In this document: piece after piece, positions 1 to 8,227 of the stretch
Numbering within the stretch: position 1 is the first letter of the stretch
Layout of the letters: each line of letters starts with the position of its first letter
Assembly (NCBI RefSeq): GCF_014656075.1
Contig: NZ_BNBS01000032.1
Location: 1-64,000, forward strand
Source: Streptomyces hydrogenans
GTDB taxonomy: Bacteria; Actinomycetota; Actinomycetes; Streptomycetales; Streptomycetaceae
DNA length: 64,000 nt
Direction of reading: 5' to 3'
Notes under the pieces: generated by a model
The model's database searches: none
Seen by the model: the letters and a program-made list of their open reading frames with translations, nothing else
Told to the model about the DNA's origin: nothing
Translations under genes and position numbers: made by a program

Positions 1-282
1 GAGCAGGGCGCCGGGGACGGCCGGCGGACGCGGCAGCGGGCCGGCGCCGGCGAGCCGGGTGCCGGCGAGTTCGCCGGCGGCGAGGGCGAGGCCGGCCAGG
101 AGGAGCACTCTCAGCAGGGAGGTGGCGCCGGCCGCGGGTATGCGCAGTTCGCCGGTGCCCGTGCCGGCGAGGCCGGTGCCGAGGAGGGCGACGGCGAGGA
201 CGGCGGTGAGGACCGCGGCGGCGGCGGCGACGGCCGCGACGGTCGGACGGTTCGGGGTGCCGAGGGGTCCGGGAAGCGTCAC
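1..282 (-). CDS. Integral membrane protein, N-terminal part (partial)
   Basis: The gene runs leftward and leaves the window at base 1, so only about 94 residues are visible. I place the start at a GTG (bases 280-282) giving MTLPGPLGTPNRP. Two hydrophobic Ala/Leu/Val-rich stretches are seen, at about residues 15-37 and 55-75, so it is a polytopic membrane protein or begins as one. The spacing of the helices would fit a copper-resistance CopD or cytochrome-oxidase-assembly type protein, but no diagnostic histidine or motif lies in the visible part. The family call is a guess; membrane location and strand are reasonably secure. Confidence 0.5.
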   Translation of the reverse strand, partial: MTLPGPLGTPNRPTVAAVAAAAAVLTAVLAVALLGTGLAGTGTGELRIPAAGATSLLRVLLLAGLALAAGELAGTRLAGAGPLPRPPAVPGALL

Positions 283-367
283 CGGACGATCGTCACCGAG
301 CCCGGGACGGGCGGCAACTCAGGGTGAACGCCGCCCGGCCCGACCCCGGGGACCGGTCAGGCCCGGG

Positions 368-583
368 TCACGCCTTGCTGAGGTGGGACCAGAACTCGTC
401 CCACGACAGACGGCCGTCGCCGTTGTCGTCGCGCTGCTTGATGAGCGCCTCGGCCACCGTCTCGGTGACGTTGAAGTCACCCAGCTGGGCCATGACGCTC
501 TTGTACTCCGCGGCGGTGATGAAGCCGTCCCCGTCCACGTCGTACCGGTTGAATGCCGTGCGTGCCGACTCGATGTCCGCCAC
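368..583 (-). CDS. Two-EF-hand calcium-binding protein
   Basis: A 71-residue acidic cytoplasmic protein made of little more than an EF-hand pair. Loop 1 spans residues 15-26 (D15, D17, D19, G20, I22, T23, E26). Loop 2 spans 52-63 (D52, N54, D56, G57, L59, S60, E63). Both keep the bidentate Glu at position 12, so both should bind Ca2+. It resembles the small Streptomyces calmodulin-like proteins CabC and CabD, linked to calcium buffering during germination and aerial growth; role here is inferred from family. Start is GTG with GAAGGGG upstream. It is transcribed away from the GNAT gene at 659. Confidence 0.9.
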   Translation of the reverse strand: MADIESARTAFNRYDVDGDGFITAAEYKSVMAQLGDFNVTETVAEALIKQRDDNGDGRLSWDEFWSHLSKA

Positions 584-658
584 TGCTTCCGCCCCTTCTC
601 GGTGCTGTTCTGACGGGGGTCAGATTAGCTGGCCGACCGGGTGCCCGATGATGGCGGT

Positions 659-1297
659 ATGAGCGGTGACGTGAGACGGATCCTGGACGCGGCGGCGCGC
701 GGGGAGTTCCCCGCCATGGACGGGCGGACGACGGTGGTCCCGCAGCCGGACGGGCGGGACGCCGGGGTGCTGGCCTTCACGGCCCATTCGGTGGTCTTCG
801 CCGACGTCGACCCGGAGTGGGTGCGGGCGGAGCTGGCCGCGACCGGCAGCGATCCGCTGGCGGCGAGCATGAACCCGGGCTTCCTGGTGCGGCTGATGGC
901 GCGGACCGGCCGGCGGATGAACACCGTGGACCTGCTGACGGTCGCCGACGCCCTACCGGGCCCGCCGCCGGTCGGGCTGCGCGAGATCCAGGACCCGGAG
1001 CACCCGCGGGTGGCGCGGGCGCTGAAGTACCGGGACGAGGTGCGGGTCTGGGCGGCGGACGGCGGCGTGCTGATCCTGGGCCGCGGGGTGGCCGGGCGCA
1101 TGGAGGCGGCGATCGAGGTGGACGAGGAGGTCCGGCACCGGGGGCTCGGCCGGGCGCTGGCCGCGGCGGCGCGGCACCTGACGCCGGACTCCGTGGTGTG
1201 GGCGCAGCAGTCTCCGGGCAACGCGCGGAGCGTGCGGACCTTCCAGGCGGCGGGGTACCGGCCGGTGGCCTCGGAGGCGCTGCTCACCGCGCTGTAG
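659..1297 (+). CDS. GNAT-family N-acetyltransferase
   Basis: 212-residue soluble protein. The C-terminal half (about 105-212) carries the GNAT fold: motif A with the acetyl-CoA pyrophosphate loop RHRGLGRAL at 159-167 (R/Q-x-x-G-x-G/A), and a motif-B-like segment around QSPGNARSVRTFQAAGY, where an Asn and Tyr commonly sit near the cofactor. The N-terminal 100 residues look like an extra domain of unknown role. ATG at 659 is preferred; an in-frame GTG at 641 would add six residues and neither has a clear ribosome-binding site. The acceptor substrate cannot be told from sequence. Confidence 0.75.
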   Translation: MSGDVRRILDAAARGEFPAMDGRTTVVPQPDGRDAGVLAFTAHSVVFADVDPEWVRAELAATGSDPLAASMNPGFLVRLMARTGRRMNTVDLLTVADALPGPPPVGLREIQDPEHPRVARALKYRDEVRVWAADGGVLILGRGVAGRMEAAIEVDEEVRHRGLGRALAAAARHLTPDSVVWAQQSPGNARSVRTFQAAGYRPVASEALLTAL

Positions 1298-1605
1298 GCC
1301 GCCTTTGGCTGTCCACCATGTGGATGATCGAGGGAAACAACCGATGAACCGCATAGCCATTCACAGTTTGCAAGGTGAGTGCCACACGTCACCAACGATT
1401 CACAGTTAAAACGTACGCCAATGCCCGACTTAATACCGATATGGGCGTTTGGCGGGGTGGCCTCTCGTCTGTCATAGTCGATGACACGACCCCCATTGAC
1501 CCGGGCCAGGTCGCCTCTGCGGCCGTGGATACACCCCCCCGTCCACGGCGCATCACACGGAAGCCCCCAGCAGCCCCACCACGGCGCGCGGGGGCTTCCG
1601 TGCGT
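1298..1605. other. Intergenic region with a direct repeat
   Basis: A comparatively AT-rich stretch (about 1340-1480) lies between the GNAT gene end and the ATPase gene end. It holds an exact direct repeat ATTCACAGTT at 1359-1368 and 1398-1407, 39 bp apart. It also contains the terminator hairpin at 1556-1602. An open frame from about 1375 runs through the region, but from 1606 it merely shadows the reverse-strand ATPase gene, so I do not call it a gene. Confidence 0.5.
1556..1602 (-). terminator. Terminator of the SpoIIAB-like ATPase gene
   Basis: Perfect 13-bp inverted repeat (1556-1568 with 1590-1602), loop 21 nt, four bases past the stop codon of the leftward gene at 1606. No T-tract. Confidence 0.7.
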
Positions 1606-2118
1606 TCAGCGGTCGGTGACCCGCATCTCGAACCAGGTCGTCTTGCCGCGCGGCCCCAGGTCGGCGCCCCACCGGTCGGAGAGCTTGTCGACGAGGAAGA
1701 GGCCCCGGCCGCTCTCGTCGAGCTCGGCCACCGGCATCAGACAGGGCAGCCCGCGCGAGGGGTCGCGCACCTCGATCCGGATCCGGCCCGGACGCCGCTG
1801 GGCACGCAGCACGAAGACCCGGGCGCCGGTGTGCCGGACCGCGTTGCCCACCAGTTCGGAGACGAGCAGGACGGCGTGCTCGGCCAGCGTCGGGCCGAGC
1901 CCCCACTGCCGGAGCACCACGTACTGGGTCATCCGGCGGGCGATCCTGGCCGACTCCGGCAGCGAGTCCAGCCGGACGTCGACCTCCGCCGGATTGCCGT
2001 GCCGGGCCATCGCCGCGAGGGCTTCCTCGTCCTCCAGGGTCGGTGACCACCGGGCGGCGGGCACGCCGCCCTGCCGTGGTTGTTCCCTGCTCTCCAGGCC
2101 CGCCATGCCCCCCATCAT
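1606..2118 (-). CDS. SpoIIAB/RsbW-like ATP-binding regulator
   Basis: 170-residue single-domain GHKL ATPase of the anti-sigma-factor kinase type, abundant in Streptomyces. The N box is SELVGNAVRHT (E88, N92), the G1 Asp lies in VRDPSRG (D119), and the G2 loop is SGRGLFLVDKLSDRWG (136-151). Relatives phosphorylate an anti-anti-sigma partner or bind a sigma factor; no sigma or STAS gene lies beside it, so the partner is unknown. Two ATGs at 2118 and 2115 and a third at 2106 are possible starts, none with a good ribosome-binding site. It lies downstream of the enoyl-CoA hydratase gene but is separated from it by the hairpin at 2137-2167. Confidence 0.85.
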   Translation of the reverse strand: MMGGMAGLESREQPRQGGVPAARWSPTLEDEEALAAMARHGNPAEVDVRLDSLPESARIARRMTQYVVLRQWGLGPTLAEHAVLLVSELVGNAVRHTGARVFVLRAQRRPGRIRIEVRDPSRGLPCLMPVAELDESGRGLFLVDKLSDRWGADLGPRGKTTWFEMRVTDR

Positions 2119-2136
2119 GGCCGCAGGAAACGGATC

Positions 2137-2167
2137 GCGGGGGCCGTTCCGGTGGAATGGCCCCCGC
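2137..2167 (-). terminator. Terminator of the enoyl-CoA hydratase gene
   Basis: 14-bp stem (2137-2150 with 2154-2167, one G-U pair) and a 3-nt loop, 55 nt beyond the stop at 2222 and just before the ATPase start. Confidence 0.7.
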
Positions 2168-2221
2168 GGGACGGCGCGTCGCGGTGACGGTCCGTCGGAT
2201 CGGCCGGTGCCCGGCCGCCGG

Positions 2222-2989
2222 TCAGGCGAACTTCGCCTTGCCCGGGCCCTCTTCGACGAAGCTGCGCATGCCGGTCTCGCGGTCCGCGGTGGCGAACAGC
2301 GCGGAGAACCACGTGCGTTCGAGGGCGAGGCCGGTGTCGATGTCGGCCTCCAGGCCCTGGTCGATCGCCTCCTTGGCGGCGCGCAGCGCCACCGCCGGGC
2401 CCTGGGCGAGCTTCGCGGCCCAGGCGTGCGCCTGCTCGTAGACCTCGGCGGCCGGGACCACCCGGTCGACCAGGCCGAGGGCGAGCGCCTCGTCGGCCTT
2501 CACCATCCGGCCGGTGAAGATGAGGTCCTTGGCGCGGGAGGGGCCGACCAGCCGGGAGAGCCGCTGGGTGCCGCCGGCGCCGGGGATCAGGCCGAGCAGG
2601 ATCTCGGGCTGGCCCAGCTTGGCGTTGTCGCCGGCGATCCGGTAGTCGGCGCAGAGGGCGAGCTCGCAGCCGCCGCCGAGGGCGTACCCGGTGACGGCGG
2701 CGACGACCGGCTTGGGGATGCGGGCGACGGCGGTGAAGGAGTCCTGGAGGGCGCGCGACCGCTCGATCATGGCCACGTGGTCCATGGCCTGCATCTCCTT
2801 GATGTCCGCGCCGGCCGCGAAGACCTTCTCGCCTCCGTAGAGGACCACGGCCCGCACGTCGTCGCGGTCGGTGGCCTCCTGGGCCAGCTCGCGCAGCCGG
2901 TCCTGGGTGGCGATGTCCAGGGCGTTCATCGGCGGACGGTCGAGGCGGATCGTGCCGACGCCGTCGGCGACTTCGAGGTTCACAGTCAT
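2222..2989 (-). CDS. Enoyl-CoA hydratase/isomerase (crotonase family)
   Basis: 255-residue soluble enzyme of normal crotonase length, adding water across the 2,3 double bond of enoyl-CoA in fatty-acid or branched-chain acyl-CoA breakdown. Oxyanion-hole segment FAAGADI is at 57-63, and ALGGGCELAL gives catalytic Glu109. GQPEILLGLIPGAGGTQRL gives the second catalytic Glu129 and the family signature. Both glutamates are present, so hydratase activity is expected. The ATG at 2989 has no Shine-Dalgarno sequence, but a TAACCT hexamer ends 7 nt upstream, suggesting a leaderless mRNA. Chain-length preference cannot be read from sequence. Confidence 0.93.
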   Translation of the reverse strand: MTVNLEVADGVGTIRLDRPPMNALDIATQDRLRELAQEATDRDDVRAVVLYGGEKVFAAGADIKEMQAMDHVAMIERSRALQDSFTAVARIPKPVVAAVTGYALGGGCELALCADYRIAGDNAKLGQPEILLGLIPGAGGTQRLSRLVGPSRAKDLIFTGRMVKADEALALGLVDRVVPAAEVYEQAHAWAAKLAQGPAVALRAAKEAIDQGLEADIDTGLALERTWFSALFATADRETGMRSFVEEGPGKAKFA

Positions 2990-3018
2990 GGGAGAGAGGT
3001 TAGTGGCCGTTAACGCCG

Positions 3019-3064
3019 ACGGGCCCGGTGCCGTTGCTCACAGAGCGCTCGGCACCGGGCCCGT
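3019..3064 (-). terminator. Terminator of the first L,D-transpeptidase gene
   Basis: Perfect 15-bp inverted repeat (3019-3033 with 3050-3064), loop 16 nt, 16 nt after the stop codon at 3080. Confidence 0.8.
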
Positions 3065-3079
3065 ACGGGCGGGGAGGGA

Positions 3080-4321
3080 CTAGGCGGTCCACTCCGACCA
3101 GGACAGGTTCCAGCCGTTCAGGCCGTTCTCCGGCTTGATCTCCTTGTCCTTCGAGTTCTTCACGATGACGACGTCACCGATGATCGAGCGGTCGAAGAAC
3201 CAGGCGGCCGGGGTGGAGCTGTCGCCCGCGCCCCGGGTGTCCGAGAGGCCGACGCAGCCGTGGCTGACGTTCTGGGAGCCGAAGGTGGACTTCGGGGCCC
3301 AGTAGTTGCCGTGCACGAAGGTGCCGGAGGTGGACAGGCGCATGGCGTGCGGCACGTCCTTGATGTCGTACTCGCCGCCGAAGCCGACGGTGGCGCCGTT
3401 CATCCGGGTCACCTTGTACTTCTCGCTGATGACCATCTGACCGTTGTACGTGGTCGTGGACGGGGCGCCCGCGGTGATCGGCAGGGTCTTGATGATCTGC
3501 CCGTCGCGCTCGACCTTCATCGTCTTGGCGCTCGCGTCGACCGTGGAGACCTGACGGCGTCCGATGGTGAAGGAGTACGTCTTCTTCTGCTTGCCGTAGA
3601 CGCCCGGGCGGCCCTCGACGCCGTCCAGGTTCAGCTCGACGGTGACCTTGGTGCCGGCCTTCCAGTACTCCTCGGGGCGGAAGTCGAGGCGGTCGTTGCC
3701 GAACCAGTGGCCCTCGATCTCGACGGCGGGCTCGGCCGTCACCTTGATGGCCTTCTCCACCGCCTCGGGGTCGGTGATGCCCCGGGTGAAGTTGATGGAG
3801 ACCGGCATGCCGACGCCGACCGTGGTGCCCGCCTCGGGCGTGTAGTGGCCGATGAAGGTGTTCTTCGGGACCAGGGTGGTGAAGGTGGTGTCCTTCGCCG
3901 ACTCACGGCCCTCGGCGTCCTTCGCGATCGCGTGGACCTTGTACTGCGTGCCGCCCGACAGGTGGGCCAGCGGCTCCCAGCTCGCGCCGTCCGCCGAGAT
4001 CTTCCCCTCGACCGCGGAGCCCTTGGAGTCGGCGACGGTCACGGTCGTCAGCTTGCCCTGCTCGGCGGTGACCTTGAGCGCCCCGCTGGTGGCGACCGAG
4101 TCGGCGCCGTCCTTCGGCAGGACGGTCACGACCGCCTGGGAGGCGGCGTTGTCGGGAGCCCCGGTCTTCTGGCCGCCCGCCGTGCCGCCGCTTCCCGCGT
4201 CGTCCTTCGCCGGGTCGCCGCCGCAGGCGGTCAGGACCAGCAGCAGTGCCCCCGTGGCCAGGGCCCCGAGGCGGACGCCCCGCCGCCGCGCCGACTTCCC
4301 CGATATCGGCTGCCCGTTCAC
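3080..4321 (-). CDS. Lipoprotein L,D-transpeptidase (Ig-like plus YkuD), copy 1
   Basis: 413-residue cell-wall enzyme. It makes 3-3 cross-links in peptidoglycan or attaches proteins by cleaving a tetrapeptide stem at the outer membrane face. The N-terminus has a basic stretch, hydrophobic core and lipobox LTAC with lipidated Cys33. Two Ig-like beta domains (about 80-255) precede the YkuD catalytic domain with motif HGNYW...NVSHGCVGL, His354 and nucleophile Cys356, then the Trp-rich tail seen in LdtMt2-type enzymes. I chose GTG at 4321 because GAGGGGAGA lies just upstream and it leaves a proper lipoprotein signal. It is a tandem paralogue of the next gene. Confidence 0.92.
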   Translation of the reverse strand: MNGQPISGKSARRRGVRLGALATGALLLVLTACGGDPAKDDAGSGGTAGGQKTGAPDNAASQAVVTVLPKDGADSVATSGALKVTAEQGKLTTVTVADSKGSAVEGKISADGASWEPLAHLSGGTQYKVHAIAKDAEGRESAKDTTFTTLVPKNTFIGHYTPEAGTTVGVGMPVSINFTRGITDPEAVEKAIKVTAEPAVEIEGHWFGNDRLDFRPEEYWKAGTKVTVELNLDGVEGRPGVYGKQKKTYSFTIGRRQVSTVDASAKTMKVERDGQIIKTLPITAGAPSTTTYNGQMVISEKYKVTRMNGATVGFGGEYDIKDVPHAMRLSTSGTFVHGNYWAPKSTFGSQNVSHGCVGLSDTRGAGDSSTPAAWFFDRSIIGDVVIVKNSKDKEIKPENGLNGWNLSWSEWTA

Positions 4322-4460
4322 TATGGTCTTCTCCCCTCGCACGACCCGGCTGCCGGCCGGGCCCCACCCCCTGTACGCACGTCCCGCGCACGGCGCTAGA
4401 TAATCACACCGGAAGACACGAAAGTTCCACGTGAATGTCACCGTTCAGTCCCAGTTGACG

Positions 4461-4502
4461 CGGGGCCGGAGGCGGCCGGGGAGCGGCACGCGTCCGGCCC
4501 CG
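4461..4502 (-). terminator. Terminator of the second L,D-transpeptidase gene
   Basis: Perfect 10-bp inverted repeat CGGGGCCGGA/TCCGGCCCCG (4461-4470 with 4493-4502), 14 nt after the stop at 4516. It separates the two tandem genes. Confidence 0.7.
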
Positions 4503-4515
4503 GGACCGGGTCGGG

Positions 4516-5733
4516 TCAGCGCAGGGCCGAGCCCTCCTTCCACCCCTCCCAGTCCATGTTCCAGCCGCCCAGGCCGTTGTCCGGGGCGACCTTCCGGTCC
4601 TTGGAGTTGACCACCTCGACGACGTCGCCGATCAGGCTCCGGTCGAAGAACCAGCCCGCCGGGGTGTCGGCGCCGCCGCCCTTCACGTCCCGCAGGCCCA
4701 CGCAGCCGTGGCTCACGTTGGCCGAGCCGAAGGTGGACGCGTCCGCCCAGTAGTTGCCATGGATGAAGGTCCCGGACTCGGTGAGCCGCATGGCGTGCGG
4801 CACGTCCTTGATGTCGTACTCGCCGCCGAAGCCGACCGTGGCGCCGTTCATCCGGGTCACGTCGTACAGCTCCGTCACCACCATCTTCCCGTTGTACGTC
4901 GTGGTCTTCGGCGCGCCCGCCGTGACCGGCAGGGTGGCGAGGACCCGCCCGTCCCGCCTGACCTCCATGGTGTGGGCGGCGGCGTCGACGAGGGAGACCT
5001 GGGAGCGGCCCACCGTGAAGCCCACCGTCTTGCGCTGGATGCCGTAGACGCCGGGGGCGCCCTCGACGTCCCGCAGTCCGAGCTCGACGGTCACCTTCGT
5101 GCCGGCCGCCCAGTACTCCGCCGGGCGGAAGTCCAGCCGCTCCTTGCCGAACCAGTGGCCGACGACCTCCACCGGCGGGTCCGCGGTGACCCGGATGGCC
5201 CGCTCCACCGCGGCCCGGTTCTCGACCGGCCGGTTGAAGCCGAAGGAGACGATCATGCCGGCGCCGACCGTGGAACGGTTCTCCGGCGTGAAGTAGCCGA
5301 TGAAGCGGCTCTCCGGCACCACGGTGGTGAAGGTGGTGTGCCGGGCCGAACGGCGCCCGTGCGCGTCCAGCGCCACCGCGTCCACGCTGTACTTCGCGGC
5401 GAGCGCCAGCCGGGTGCCGTCGGCCGGCCGCCAGCGCAGCCCGTCGGCCGCGATCGCCCCCCGAACGGCCGAACGGCGCCCGTCCGCCACCTGGGTCACG
5501 CTCACCCGTTCGAGCCGTCCGCTGTCGACCCGGACCTCCAGCGGCCCGTCCGCGGGAACCGCCCGGCTGCCGTCCTCCGGGCTGACCCGGATCACGTCCC
5601 CAGGGGCCCGCGCCTTGCCCGGGAGCCCCGGGCCGACGCCTCCTTCCCCGTCCGATCCGGTGCAGCCGGCGAGACCCACGAGGAGCCCCGCCACCGCGAG
5701 GAGTTGCCCGGCCCGTACCCATACACGTGTCAC
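4516..5733 (-). CDS. Lipoprotein L,D-transpeptidase (Ig-like plus YkuD), copy 2
   Basis: 405-residue paralogue of the gene at 3080, with the same order of parts: signal peptide with lipobox LAGC (Cys24), two Ig-like domains, and YkuD domain with NVSHGCVGL (His342, nucleophile Cys344), ending in a Trp-rich tail. Long blocks around the active site are nearly identical to copy 1, while the N-terminal Ig-like parts differ more. The start is taken as GTG at 5733, giving VTRVWVRAGQLL; GGAGGGGGG lies 17 nt upstream, rather far, so the start is less sure. It is divergent from glgX. The pair looks like a local duplication with each copy having its own terminator. Confidence 0.9.
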   Translation of the reverse strand: MTRVWVRAGQLLAVAGLLVGLAGCTGSDGEGGVGPGLPGKARAPGDVIRVSPEDGSRAVPADGPLEVRVDSGRLERVSVTQVADGRRSAVRGAIAADGLRWRPADGTRLALAAKYSVDAVALDAHGRRSARHTTFTTVVPESRFIGYFTPENRSTVGAGMIVSFGFNRPVENRAAVERAIRVTADPPVEVVGHWFGKERLDFRPAEYWAAGTKVTVELGLRDVEGAPGVYGIQRKTVGFTVGRSQVSLVDAAAHTMEVRRDGRVLATLPVTAGAPKTTTYNGKMVVTELYDVTRMNGATVGFGGEYDIKDVPHAMRLTESGTFIHGNYWADASTFGSANVSHGCVGLRDVKGGGADTPAGWFFDRSLIGDVVEVVNSKDRKVAPDNGLGGWNMDWEGWKEGSALR

Positions 5734-5920
5734 GCGTGGCCCAACGACGACCCCCCTCCAGGGGAAACGTCCGTGCGGGCCATGTTGGGGGGACGGCCGC
5801 GCGGGCAGAACAGGGAGGACGACCGGGAGTACACGAGGTGCGGGAGGACGCGCGGGGCCGGGGCCGGGACGCCCCGCCCCCGTCACGCGTGCCCCGCCGG
5901 AGCCGCGGGAGGCCAGGGCG

Positions 5921-8122
5921 GTGTCGAGCGCAGCCGATCAGCAGGCGGTACCGGAGCATGCCCCCGGACGGACCGCGCCCCCGGTGTGGCCGGGGACGCC
6001 CACCCCGCTCGGGGCCCGCTGCCGGACCGGCCCCGACGGGACCAGGGGCACCAACTTCGCACTGTGGGCGGGCGGCGCCGAGGCCGTGGAGCTCTGCCTC
6101 TTCGCGCCCGACGGCACCGAGACCCGGCTGCCGCTCACCGAACTCACCCACGAGATCTGGCACGGCTTCGTGCCCGGCGTCGGCCCCGGGCAGCGGTACG
6201 GCTACCGGGTGCACGGACGCTGGGACCCGTGGACCGGCGCCCGCTGGAACCCGGCCAAGCTGCTCCTCGACCCGTACGCGCGGGCCGTCGACGGCGAGTT
6301 CCGGCTGCCCTCCGAGGTGTACGGGCACGTGCGGGACTGGCCGCAGCAGCACGTCGCCGACACCGTCCGCGACGAGCGGGACTCCGCCCCGCACGTCCCC
6401 AAGGGGGTCGTCGTGCGGGACGACGACGACTGGTCCGACGACCGCAGGCCCAAGACGCCCTGGCAGGACTCGGTCATCTACGAGGTGCACGTCAAGGGCT
6501 TCACCGCCCGCCACCCCGGCATCCCCGAGCACCTGCGGGGCACCTACGCGGGCCTCGCCCACCCGGCCGCCGTCGACCACCTCGTCCGCCTCGGCGTGAC
6601 GGCGGTCGAGCTGCTGCCGGTCCACCAGTTCGCCCACGAGGACCACCTGCTGCGCCGCGGCCTCACCAACTACTGGGGCTACAACTCGATCGGCTACTTC
6701 GCCCCGCACGCCGGCTACTCCTCGTCCGGCACCACCGGACAGCAGGTCGGCGAGTTCAAGCGGATGGTCCGGGCACTGCACGCGGCCGGCATCGAGGTCA
6801 TCCTCGACGTCGTCTACAACCACACGGCGGAGGCCGGAGAACTCGGCCCCACCCTGTCCCTCAAGGGCATCGACAACCGCGGCTACTACCGGCTCCAGTC
6901 CGACGCCCGCCGGTACGCCGACTACACCGGCTGCGGCAACACCCTGCACGTCGTCCAGCCGCAGGTGCTCCGGCTCATCACCGACAGCCTGCGCTACTGG
7001 GTCACCGAGATGGGCGTCGACGGCTTCCGCTTCGACCTCGCGGCGGCGCTGGCCCGCTCCATGCACGACGTCGACATGCTCTCGCCGTTCCTCGCCGTCA
7101 TCGCCCAGGACCCGGTGCTGCGCCGGGTCAAGCTCATCGCCGAACCCTGGGACGTCGGCAACGGCGGCTACCAGGTCGGCGCCTTCCCCCCGCTGTGGAC
7201 CGAGTGGAACGACCGCTACCGGGACGCCGTACGGGACTTCTGGCGCGGCGCGCTGCCCGACGTCCGGGACCTCGGCTACCGGCTCTCCGGCTCCAGCGAC
7301 CTCTACGCCTGGGGCGGCCGCCGCCCCTACGCCTCCGTCAACTTCGTCACCGCCCACGACGGCTTCACCCTGCGCGACCTCGTCACGTACGAGCGCAAGC
7401 ACAACGAGGCCAACGGCGAGGGCAACCGGGACGGCACCCACGACAACCGCTCCTGGAACTGCGGGGCCGAGGGCGAGACCGACGACCCGGGGATCCAGGC
7501 GCTCCGGCTGCGGCAGCTGCGCAACCTGCTCACCACTCTGCTGCTCTCCACCGGCGTGCCGATGCTCGTCGCGGGCGACGAGATGGGCCGCACCCAGGGC
7601 GGCAACAACAACGCGTACTGCCAGGACAACGAGACCGGCTGGCTCGACTGGTCCCTCCCCGAGGACCCGGGCCGCGCCCAGCTCCTCGCCCTGACGAGGC
7701 GGCTGCTCGACCTGCGCCACCGCCACCCGGTGCTGCGCCGCCGCGCCTTCTTCTCCGGCCGGCCGCAGGGCGCGGACGGGCTGCGGGACCTCGCCTGGTT
7801 CGGCCCCGACGGCACCGAGATGACCGAGCGGGACTGGTACGCCCCCTCGGCCACGCTCGCCCTCTACCTGTCGGGCCGCGACATACCGGGCCGGGACGAG
7901 CGCGGCGAGCAGGTCCTCGACGACAGCTTCCTCGCCGTGCTGCACGCGGGCCCGGCCCCGCTGGACTTCCGGCTCCCCGGGGCGCCGTGGGCGCAGACGT
8001 ACGAGCGCGTCCTGGACACCGCCCTCGACGACCAGACCGCGCCCCCGGGCACGCTCCACCCGGGCGGGGCGGTGCTGGAGGTGGGGGCGCGGTCGGTGGT
8101 GCTGCTGCGGGTGGCGGGGTGA
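5921..8122 (+). CDS. glgX: Glycogen debranching enzyme GlgX (GH13_11)
   Basis: 733-residue cytoplasmic isoamylase-type enzyme that hydrolyses alpha-1,6 branches of phosphorylase-trimmed glycogen. An N-terminal CBM48-like beta domain (about 30-130) precedes the GH13 barrel. Catalytic residues are nucleophile Asp372 (DGFRFDLA), acid Glu408 (LIAEPWDVG) and Asp480 (VTAHDGFTL). The NHTAEAGELGPTLSLKG segment is typical of GlgX/TreX. GTG at 5921 follows GGGAGG with 8-nt spacing and fits known lengths; the open frame extends further upstream without a start signal. It works with GlgP (17156) and the GlgE route (24242-31897) in alpha-glucan turnover. Some TreX enzymes serve trehalose synthesis via TreY/TreZ, but none are nearby. 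Confidence 0.95.
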   Translation: MSSAADQQAVPEHAPGRTAPPVWPGTPTPLGARCRTGPDGTRGTNFALWAGGAEAVELCLFAPDGTETRLPLTELTHEIWHGFVPGVGPGQRYGYRVHGRWDPWTGARWNPAKLLLDPYARAVDGEFRLPSEVYGHVRDWPQQHVADTVRDERDSAPHVPKGVVVRDDDDWSDDRRPKTPWQDSVIYEVHVKGFTARHPGIPEHLRGTYAGLAHPAAVDHLVRLGVTAVELLPVHQFAHEDHLLRRGLTNYWGYNSIGYFAPHAGYSSSGTTGQQVGEFKRMVRALHAAGIEVILDVVYNHTAEAGELGPTLSLKGIDNRGYYRLQSDARRYADYTGCGNTLHVVQPQVLRLITDSLRYWVTEMGVDGFRFDLAAALARSMHDVDMLSPFLAVIAQDPVLRRVKLIAEPWDVGNGGYQVGAFPPLWTEWNDRYRDAVRDFWRGALPDVRDLGYRLSGSSDLYAWGGRRPYASVNFVTAHDGFTLRDLVTYERKHNEANGEGNRDGTHDNRSWNCGAEGETDDPGIQALRLRQLRNLLTTLLLSTGVPMLVAGDEMGRTQGGNNNAYCQDNETGWLDWSLPEDPGRAQLLALTRRLLDLRHRHPVLRRRAFFSGRPQGADGLRDLAWFGPDGTEMTERDWYAPSATLALYLSGRDIPGRDERGEQVLDDSFLAVLHAGPAPLDFRLPGAPWAQTYERVLDTALDDQTAPPGTLHPGGAVLEVGARSVVLLRVAG

Positions 8123-8227
8123 GGCCGCCGCCCGCGGGGGTCAGCGGAGGGCGGGCACGGGCCGGAGGGGCCGCGCGGACGAAAATCGGGTGAGACGTGT
8201 CAGGGGTGACTCGTAAGGTCGGACCTG

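Noticed and set aside
1375-2046. A rightward frame starting MSATRHQRFTVKTYANARLNTDMGVW in the AT-rich gap.
   Set aside because: Its first 60 codons are in unique DNA, but the rest is antisense to the ATPase gene and the frame crosses the terminator hairpin; no ribosome-binding site supports it.
4395-4430. GGAAC element and AT-rich TATCTA on the minus strand upstream of the first L,D-transpeptidase, recalling a SigE (envelope stress) promoter.
   Set aside because: The distance between GGAAC and the TCT-like -10 is about 23 nt, too long for the SigE spacing I know, so I do not call a promoter.
4445-8193. Very long open frames of over 1100 codons on both strands across glgX and the transpeptidase gene.
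   Set aside because: They are composition shadows of the real genes: Arg/Pro/Gly/Ala-rich translations, no motifs, no ribosome-binding sites.
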